Made by a program: the position numbers and the translations under genes
Notes under the pieces: model-generated
The model's database searches: none
What the model was told of the DNA's origin: nothing
Seen by the model: the letters and a program-made list of their open reading frames with translations, nothing else
In this document: piece after piece, positions 6,101-10,232 of the stretch
Layout: every line of letters starts with the position of its first letter
Numbering within the stretch: position 1 is the stretch's first letter
Source of the DNA: Candidatus Enterousia avistercoris
GTDB lineage: Bacteria > Pseudomonadota > Alphaproteobacteria > Rs-D84
Direction of reading: 5' to 3'
DNA length: 10,232 nucleotides
NCBI GenBank assembly: GCA_017694255.1
Contig: JADINC010000042.1
Location: 1 to 10,232, forward strand

Positions 6101-6302
6101 TGCAGCTGTGGCCACAGTAAACGCGCCGGGCAACGTATCGTATGTGATTGACGCGGATCGCCTGTCACGCTTTGGTGGTGAATTCGGCATCGGATTGGCG
6201 GCACAATATCGTGGACTGGAAGTATCGTTGAACTATGAACTGGATCTGCACGAAGATTACACTTCACAGACCGGTATGTTAAAGTTCAGATATGACTTCT
6301 AA
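3117..6302 (+). CDS. Autotransporter with Pmp-like GGAI/FxxN repeat passenger and C-terminal beta-barrel
   Basis: The product is a 1061-residue type V secretion (classical autotransporter) protein. Residues 1-27 form a signal peptide ending AMA before ENVPD. The passenger (about 28-700) is built from imperfect repeats pairing GGAI, mostly as GGAIYNxG, with FxxN: eleven exact GGAI plus GGAF and GAAI variants, and about thirteen FxxN. This pairing is the hallmark of polymorphic membrane proteins and predicts a beta-helix exposed on the cell surface. Residues about 700-800 look helical (linker through the barrel). From about 800 (ADYGMWVQG) to the end lies the 12-strand translocator barrel, closing with FRYDF, an aromatic end as needed for outer-membrane assembly by Bam. 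Start choice: GGAG at 3107-3110, six bases before the ATG. A longer form from TTG at 2991 would begin inside the terminator stem and is rejected. The surface role (adhesion is common) is inferred; no catalytic motif is seen. A paralogue follows. Confidence 0.93.
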   Translation: MATYKHLSDLLKICSVLPALAIMPAMAENVPDAATSPDQVSNWSDHQYDMDDNQSREGGIIKISDQQWIEFIMLDPADGNTITLNKTEDNTNDVHGQGAILYNKGKIDRIAGTASNNTIINNSTVANKATANGGAFALYGGTDIGTIDVDFIKNSVQAEYIGGDGTTEYTSKKQISAGGGAIHIQGAFGSTGTAKIDKINGDFIGNSAIGDGYANGGAIYVKAGAGDRDDAGAKGGVTINSINGDFDGNFVIAKTGTTTNAEDSTGGAISIKLDPNASDADATVAVTGDFRNNYVETNLTRALGGAIYNQGNLTVNGDFINNHVSSKAEKSSSGGAIYNTGKLTLGENLEFKGNRADYAGGAIYNIGDMGELNGITFYDNHAFGTHTGAAGGAINNANLDGNSGGTIESIIDSMFANNKAFSGAAIRNQGSIGDIKNTKFHNNEGGNGGAIWNGTWGAIESISGDQENTKIANIKNSEFVENTALFGAAQQGGAITNAGTIDSIAYTLFSGNRAGKKGGAIANVTPQKQDPDAVSKIVFDTVVFENNHAGEAGGAIYNVGTISFDGDNVFRGNTVAGVANDIHNVGTMKVASGTTTLGGGITGEGTLTLASGATLNIGSAKVVQNTIDLDGDIIASIVNANSFGQFVGHVDLSADSELTLDVGAAGEYSIFGNAEIEADKITYNDSVFNLTTDGNKIVVSTKSVDEIMENTNLSTGAANAVSIMANTNDDVLNTISLRAQQDMVAGKTGNAEKELAKLNPDDKPVAQSVASSVQNQVLSLAAGRMSGASVGRSGGDLTSADYGMWVQGLYNHSKYNGKFTGDTMGISVGADTLIDGKYTLGIGYAYNDTDVDSNSRDTAIESHSVFLYGQYKPNEWYVNAALNYTMSNYTESADVYGVKLADAEYDVNSFGGQIMTGYDFVAGNPASIFTPEVGVRYLHVAQDAYQGTLGDVDALDTDYLTGVAGIKYAFEIESDSELKFRPELRAAATYDFMSDAAVATVNAPGNVSYVIDADRLSRFGGEFGIGLAAQYRGLEVSLNYELDLHEDYTSQTGMLKFRYDF
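3510..4840 (+). repeat. Passenger repeat array (GGAI-FxxN units) of the first autotransporter
   Basis: About thirteen imperfect coding repeats, each holding one FxxN and one GGAI-type motif, spaced irregularly at roughly 25-45 residues. The DNA around GGAIYN is itself conserved, for example near 4024, 4113, 4195 and 4771, where variants of GGTGGTGCGATTTATAA recur. Such in-frame similarity could allow repeat number to change by recombination. Confidence 0.7.
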
Positions 6303-6317
6303 AAAAATCCGAACGAT

Positions 6318-6345
6318 AAAAAATCCCCCAATCGGGGGATTTTTT
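6318..6345 (+). terminator. Intrinsic terminator of the first autotransporter
   Basis: AAAAAATCCCCC (6318-6329), loop AATC, GGGGGATTTTTT (6334-6345): a perfect stem with a T-run, 16 bases after the stop codon. The flanking A and T runs would let it work in both directions. Confidence 0.9.
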
Positions 6346-6378
6346 ATTACAAATAAAATCACGATGAATATAAATTTA

Positions 6379-6407
6379 TTGCAAGAAATTTACTTTGTTT
6401 TTATGAT
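6379..6407 (+). promoter_or_regulatory. Promoter of the second autotransporter gene
   Basis: TTGCAA (6379-6384), 17-base spacer, TATGAT (6402-6407, five of six). The start predicted near 6414 gives a leader of about 23 bases carrying the GGGGA ribosome-binding site. Its position after the upstream terminator shows that the two paralogues are separate transcription units. Confidence 0.6.
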
Positions 6408-6436
6408 AAATGCATCTGTAATAGAAAGGGGAATCA

Positions 6437-8806
6437 ATGTCTGGGGTCAGAGATTTTAGTAATATATTAAAATTTGCCGCGGTGGTTGCATTTGTGGTAA
6501 ATGTGCCGGCACGCGCGGCGGATAGAATTGTTATTGGTGCCGGGGAAACAGGTACACTGGGGAACCAGCACTATAATGGATATGAAAGCGATACTGAAAA
6601 AGGTGGCGTGGTTTCTAATGCAGGGACGCTGGGGATAGATTTTGGTGCATATATTTCAGGAAACAGTGCCGTAGCCGGGGGGGCAATATGGAATTTGGGC
6701 ACAATTAATGCAGCGCAATGGTCCAGTGGGTATATTAATTTCTATAATAACCATGCAACTGGTGGTGATGGTGGGGCATTGTATAACAATACTGGGGCGG
6801 CGGTGAACAATCTGTCGCACGTGTTGTTCCAGAAAAATACGGCTACTGGTAATGGTGGGGCGGTCTATAACAGAGGGGTTATTAATAGTATCAGTGCTGC
6901 AACGTTTGCAGAAAATGATGCAAAAGAAACAGGGGCGGGTGGCGCAATCTGGAATGGTGGAACGTTGGACTGTGTTGCCGATTCGCTGTTTATGCAGAAC
7001 TATGCGGATATCGGTGGCGCAATTAATAATACGGCAAATATAGGTAGTATAATCGGTACGGAAAATTCTGAAACAGGAATCCGATTCGTAAATAATATGG
7101 CAATTAATGGGGATTCACAAAATGGTGGCGCAATCGCGAATTCTGGAAATATTGGTTTGATTGATAATGCCACGTTCAGCAGTAATCAAGCAGGTAAAAA
7201 CGGCGGCGCAATTTATAACGTGGGAAATAACGCGACAATTACAATTGCTGATGCGCATTTTGTCGGGAATGTTGCGGGAACGTCAGGTGGGGCGATTTAT
7301 AACGGCGAAAACCAAACTGTAAATCTTACAGGGACGGTGTCTTTTGTTGGTAATCAGGCTGGGGAAGCCGCAAACGATATTTATAACGATGGAATAATAA
7401 ATATTCAAAATGGCGCAGAAGTAAAAATAGGCAGCGGAATTAATGGTAATGGAACACTGGAGTTAGAATCTGGTGGGGTGCTGGATATTGGAACCAGTGT
7501 GGTGGAACAGGGAAAAATTAATCTGGGGGGGGGTGTTCATATGTCGGCGATTACTACGGGGGCATATGGGCAAATACACGCGGATGTGATTAACACAGGG
7601 ACTGGGAAAATTGAACTGAGTGTTGGATCGGCTGGGACATATGATTTGTTCAGTGGTGATGTTGGTGAAATGTTGGAATATAATACTGCTTTGTTTGATA
7701 TGGCCACGGAAAATGATGGGAAATTAACATTTACAACCAAAAGCCCAACAGAAATTGCAGAAAATGAAAATCTGACGCTGGGGGCGGCCGCGGTTGTGGT
7801 TGGGTTGGCTAATGCAGATACGTATTCTATGGGGGTCGCGTCGTTGAATGTGCAACAGGCGCTGGCGGATGATAATATACAATATATAGAACAAGAAGCA
7901 GGACGGTTGCAGGCGAATGATTTGCCGGTGGCGCAATCGGTCGTAAATGCGGTGCGTTCGACACTGGTTTCAATTGCAGATGGGCGGATGCATGGTAATC
8001 TGGGGCGTGCGCGCAGTGCAGGTGATGATGCGCGGGTGGCGTACGGCGTGTGGGGACACGGAACGTTTAATCAGACAAAGTTTTCAGATGAATTTACCGC
8101 AAATATGCGTGGGATATCTGTTGGGGCGGATGCGCTGGTTGGGAAAAAATTTACAATCGGTGCAGGGTATGCGTATAATAAATCTGATGTTGATTCTGGG
8201 GCACGGGATACAGATGTTGAAAATAATACCGTTTTTGTATATGGGCAATACCAGCCTGGTAAATGGTATATAAATGCAATTCTGGATTATACAATGTCGA
8301 ACTATACAGATGTGTCAAATGCGTTTGGTTTGGTGTTCGAAACAGAATATGACGCATATGCATTTGGTGGGCAAATCATGACGGGGTATGATTTCGAATT
8401 TGGATTAAGCCCAGAAATTGGTGTGCGCTATTTGCATCTGGGCCAGGATGAATATGAAAACATATTGTCCAGTGTTGATGTTGGGGATACAGACTTTTTG
8501 ACCGGGATAGTGGGCGCGCGTTATGCGTTTGGATTTGATTTTGAATCTGGACTGAGGCTGGGGGCAAATTTGCGCGCAGCGGCAACGTATGATGTTTTGT
8601 CTGATGCCGCCGTTGCAACGGTTGCAATACCAAATGCGACAACGTATCAGGTTGATGGGCGCGCGCTGGATGCGTTCGGTGGTGAATTCGGTGTCGGGGT
8701 CGGTGTTGTTTATGATGGATGGGATATTTCAATCAACTATAATTTGGCAATGCGCAGTGATTATACATCGCATACAGGAATGCTGGAATTCCGATATGAT
8801 TTCTGA
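6437..8806 (+). CDS. Second autotransporter, shorter paralogue with GGAI/FxxN passenger
   Basis: The 789-residue product starts at an ATG five bases after GGGGA. Residues 1-27 are a signal peptide (hydrophobic FAAVVAFVVNVP, cleavage after ARA). The passenger (about 28-440) has eight GGA[ILV] motifs, each typically followed by YN, WN, NN or AN, and about eight FxxN motifs. It is thus shorter than that of the upstream paralogue, which accounts for most of the length difference. A helical linker (about 440-530, with LPVAQSVVNAVRS matching KPVAQSVASSVQN of the neighbour) leads to the beta-barrel from about 534 (YGVWGHG) to the terminal FRYDF. Barrel stretches such as GGQIMTGYDF and TDFLTG nearly repeat the neighbour, so this is a tandem duplication. 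Codon use differs: glycine is often GGG here but GGT/GGC next door. Surface display is well supported by architecture; the biological role is inferred. Confidence 0.92.
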   Translation: MSGVRDFSNILKFAAVVAFVVNVPARAADRIVIGAGETGTLGNQHYNGYESDTEKGGVVSNAGTLGIDFGAYISGNSAVAGGAIWNLGTINAAQWSSGYINFYNNHATGGDGGALYNNTGAAVNNLSHVLFQKNTATGNGGAVYNRGVINSISAATFAENDAKETGAGGAIWNGGTLDCVADSLFMQNYADIGGAINNTANIGSIIGTENSETGIRFVNNMAINGDSQNGGAIANSGNIGLIDNATFSSNQAGKNGGAIYNVGNNATITIADAHFVGNVAGTSGGAIYNGENQTVNLTGTVSFVGNQAGEAANDIYNDGIINIQNGAEVKIGSGINGNGTLELESGGVLDIGTSVVEQGKINLGGGVHMSAITTGAYGQIHADVINTGTGKIELSVGSAGTYDLFSGDVGEMLEYNTALFDMATENDGKLTFTTKSPTEIAENENLTLGAAAVVVGLANADTYSMGVASLNVQQALADDNIQYIEQEAGRLQANDLPVAQSVVNAVRSTLVSIADGRMHGNLGRARSAGDDARVAYGVWGHGTFNQTKFSDEFTANMRGISVGADALVGKKFTIGAGYAYNKSDVDSGARDTDVENNTVFVYGQYQPGKWYINAILDYTMSNYTDVSNAFGLVFETEYDAYAFGGQIMTGYDFEFGLSPEIGVRYLHLGQDEYENILSSVDVGDTDFLTGIVGARYAFGFDFESGLRLGANLRAAATYDVLSDAAVATVAIPNATTYQVDGRALDAFGGEFGVGVGVVYDGWDISINYNLAMRSDYTSHTGMLEFRYDF

Positions 8807-8813
8807 ACGCCGA

Positions 8814-8841
8814 AAAAAAATCCCCAATTGGGGATTTTTTT
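8814..8841. terminator. Bidirectional terminator between convergent genes
   Basis: AAAAAAATCCCC (8814-8825), loop AATT, GGGGATTTTTTT (8830-8841). The symmetric A and T runs serve the autotransporter ending at 8806 and the convergent gene whose TAA (8842-8840) lies in the T-run. It is nearly the same element as at 6318-6345. Confidence 0.88.
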
Positions 8842-9547
8842 AATTATCCGAGAAATATTTTGAACGCTGTTTCTGGGATATTGATTCCATTTTATCGAAC
8901 ATATCTTCGGCGGCAGATTTATCCGCGGGCATATCGCTGGACGCCATGGTGTAATCCGCACCGTTTAATACGACTATGCGTTCGGGTAATAAATTATCCC
9001 CAGAACATTTTATATAATACTGGGCCGGGTCATAATATTTGCCATAACATTTTTTGTTTTCAGATGCAACATATCCGTATTCCGCCAATTCGGCACATGT
9101 TGGGGCGTCCGCATATGTTATTACACCATTCGGCAGATATTCATCCGGACTGTCCAGTGGAACACCGTTACACCAAACCTGGACGTATTTTCCGTTTACC
9201 ATGGCCATCGCACCATTTGATACAGTTTTGCGTACGCCAAAGCAATCGCCGTTTAATTCATCGGTATCAAAATCAGATTTTATTTTATTGCCCGCGCGTA
9301 TGTCAGAACGTGAAACAGGAACAGGTGCGTATTCGGTCGCGATTAACGCGTCGGGGCAAATCAGTTTCATACCCCAACACTTGTCCGTTGTGTCCCATAA
9401 TTCTGTGTCGTATCCCGTGCCCATATGTGAATAGCAATCGGTCGGACTGATTTGACAAATTGTGCCACGTTCCCACCATGGGGTTGCACCAAATGCCATG
9501 GGGGATAACATTAATCCAAATATTGAAAATGCAAATGTTTTTTTCAT
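8840..9547 (-). CDS. Secreted Cys-rich protein of unknown function
   Basis: The 235-residue product begins MKKTFAFSIFGLMLSPMAFG, a typical Sec signal peptide with cleavage likely after AFG (residue 20). The mature part has nine cysteines (31, 38, 57, 64, 102, 126, 151, 167, 181), an odd number but consistent with disulfides in the periplasm or outside the cell. Trp and Tyr are frequent, and no transmembrane segment follows the signal. The C-terminal 40 residues (from about 196) are Cys-free, charged and probably helical (SAAEDMFDKMESISQKQRSKYF). GAGAG (within AAGAGAGCGAA) precedes the ATG as a Shine-Dalgarno. It lies 63 bases after another Cys-rich gene of the same strand and has its own strong promoter. 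I recognise no family. It is not a lipoprotein, as no lipobox is present. The role may be related to the envelope, inferred only from secretion and neighbours. Confidence 0.85.
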   Translation of the reverse strand: MKKTFAFSIFGLMLSPMAFGATPWWERGTICQISPTDCYSHMGTGYDTELWDTTDKCWGMKLICPDALIATEYAPVPVSRSDIRAGNKIKSDFDTDELNGDCFGVRKTVSNGAMAMVNGKYVQVWCNGVPLDSPDEYLPNGVITYADAPTCAELAEYGYVASENKKCYGKYYDPAQYYIKCSGDNLLPERIVVLNGADYTMASSDMPADKSAAEDMFDKMESISQKQRSKYFSDN

Positions 9548-9565
9548 TTCGCTCTCTTGGTCTTT

Positions 9566-9594
9566 ATTGTATCAAATTTTTTTACCTGTGGCAA
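9566..9594 (-). promoter_or_regulatory. Strong promoter of the 235-residue Cys-rich protein
   Basis: TTGCCA (9594-9589, five of six), a 17-base spacer and TACAAT (9571-9566, five of six) preceded by TGA (extended -10). The start predicted near 9559 leaves a leader of about 12 bases that still holds the GAGAG ribosome-binding site. It sits entirely in the gap between the two Cys-rich genes. Confidence 0.65.
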
Positions 9595-9610
9595 GAAACT
9601 TGTACCGTAA

Positions 9611-10232
9611 TCATGGTTCTGTTGTTTCAGACAGACCGGTTGTTGCGGTTTGAACACTGTCTTTGTCGGCACAGTATCCCCATTTCGTATTAGCGCCTGT
9701 TTCGTCATAGAAATAGTTGTATAACACATGTTTTGTAATATCGTGTTGTTGTTGATTGTCGGCGTTTGGTATCCATTGGGCACTGACCCATGTGCCGCCC
9801 AGACGATCGCATTCTTTGGATAATTCTGTGGCCATGTTGACGCGAATTGAATCCATAACATCGTTAATATCGCCCAATATTTCGGTTGGTAAACTTGTCG
9901 TGCCGTTTGTAATTTCTTCGGAAACAGATGGGCGAACACATACCTGGGTCGCATAGCGCACCATTTTTTGGTACAGACTGCCGACATAGTCGTCGCCGCA
10001 ATCGGCATTTAAACTTTCCAGTACGTCTGTGGAACATTCGTAAGGGGCTGTTCCGCCACTGCAAATACATTTGTCTGGGTCTGGGTCTGGACATGGGCGA
10101 CATGCGTTGCCGGCAATTGGGTTTTCGTTATATTCCCATTTCATCGTTTCTTCGTTATATGTGGCTAAATAATAACCTTCTCTGCATCCGGAATATTTGC
10201 GATTGGTGGGACATACATAGCCAGGATGTGTA
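9611..10232 (-). CDS. Cys-rich protein, partial (N-terminus beyond the window)
   Basis: The frame is open from the right edge to a stop at 9611-9613, giving 206 residues of C-terminal sequence. It starts THPGYVCPTNRKYSGCREGYYLA and has eleven cysteines, most in the first 80 residues, including ACRPCPDPDPDKCIC with a short Pro-Asp repeat. The pattern resembles small disulfide-bonded extracellular modules. A Cys-poor stretch follows with helix-like DINDVMDSIRVNMATELSKECDRLGGTW. An internal ATG at 10142-10144 has no Shine-Dalgarno and the frame continues upstream in the same style, so it is unlikely to be the start. It is probably exported like the downstream gene, but its signal peptide is outside the window. 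Family not recognised. No terminator is evident before the next promoter, so some cotranscription is possible. Confidence 0.75.
   Translation of the reverse strand, partial: THPGYVCPTNRKYSGCREGYYLATYNEETMKWEYNENPIAGNACRPCPDPDPDKCICSGGTAPYECSTDVLESLNADCGDDYVGSLYQKMVRYATQVCVRPSVSEEITNGTTSLPTEILGDINDVMDSIRVNMATELSKECDRLGGTWVSAQWIPNADNQQQHDITKHVLYNYFYDETGANTKWGYCADKDSVQTATTGLSETTEP

Noticed and set aside
9544..10008. Minus-strand 154-codon frame overlapping the partial Cys-rich gene
   Set aside because: It lies in another frame of a gene with clear coding character, with irregular composition and no ribosome-binding site; treated as a shadow.
1..10232. CRISPR array, insertion sequence or phage genes
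   Set aside because: No regularly spaced identical repeats, no transposase or integrase sequence and no terminal inverted repeats with target duplication were seen.

Overview
The window looks like a chromosomal segment of an uncultured, host-associated (probably gut) alphaproteobacterium with moderately low GC. This is inferred from protein style only: classical autotransporters with GGAI/FxxN repeat passengers, and small Cys-rich secreted proteins. No rRNA or other phylogenetic marker gene is present, so the placement is tentative.

Left part (1-2340). A protein with an HETKH zincin motif runs off the left edge on the minus strand, apparently from a leaderless promoter. Diverging from it on the plus strand is a short gene with a good promoter and Shine-Dalgarno whose frame breaks after 58 codons. 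It is probably a decayed gene. A translationally coupled Nudix hydrolase-GNAT acetyltransferase pair follows on the minus strand.

Centre (2341-3116). This roughly 780-base stretch has no convincing protein gene but is not empty. It holds two tandem-repeat clusters, the 5' half of a tRNA-Gln(CUG) that keeps a near-consensus promoter but lacks its 3' half, and a strongly structured plus-strand RNA (about 2735-3008). That RNA has several perfect or nearly perfect helices and an intrinsic terminator. It diverges from the tRNA remnant, and both may share one palindromic -35 hexamer. I could not match it to an RNA class I know.

Right part (3034-8841). Two tandem paralogous autotransporters (1061 and 789 residues) each have their own promoter, signal peptide, repeat-rich beta-helix-type passenger, C-terminal beta-barrel ending in YDF, and near-identical terminator. 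The barrels align closely in protein but use very different glycine codons.

Right edge (8840-10232). Two minus-strand genes encode Cys-rich proteins. The inner one has a signal peptide and a strong promoter of its own and converges on the second autotransporter through a bidirectional terminator. The outer one is cut by the window edge. The right half is therefore an envelope/surface-protein region. The left half holds unrelated housekeeping or stress-type enzymes, separated from it by the RNA-rich intergenic region.
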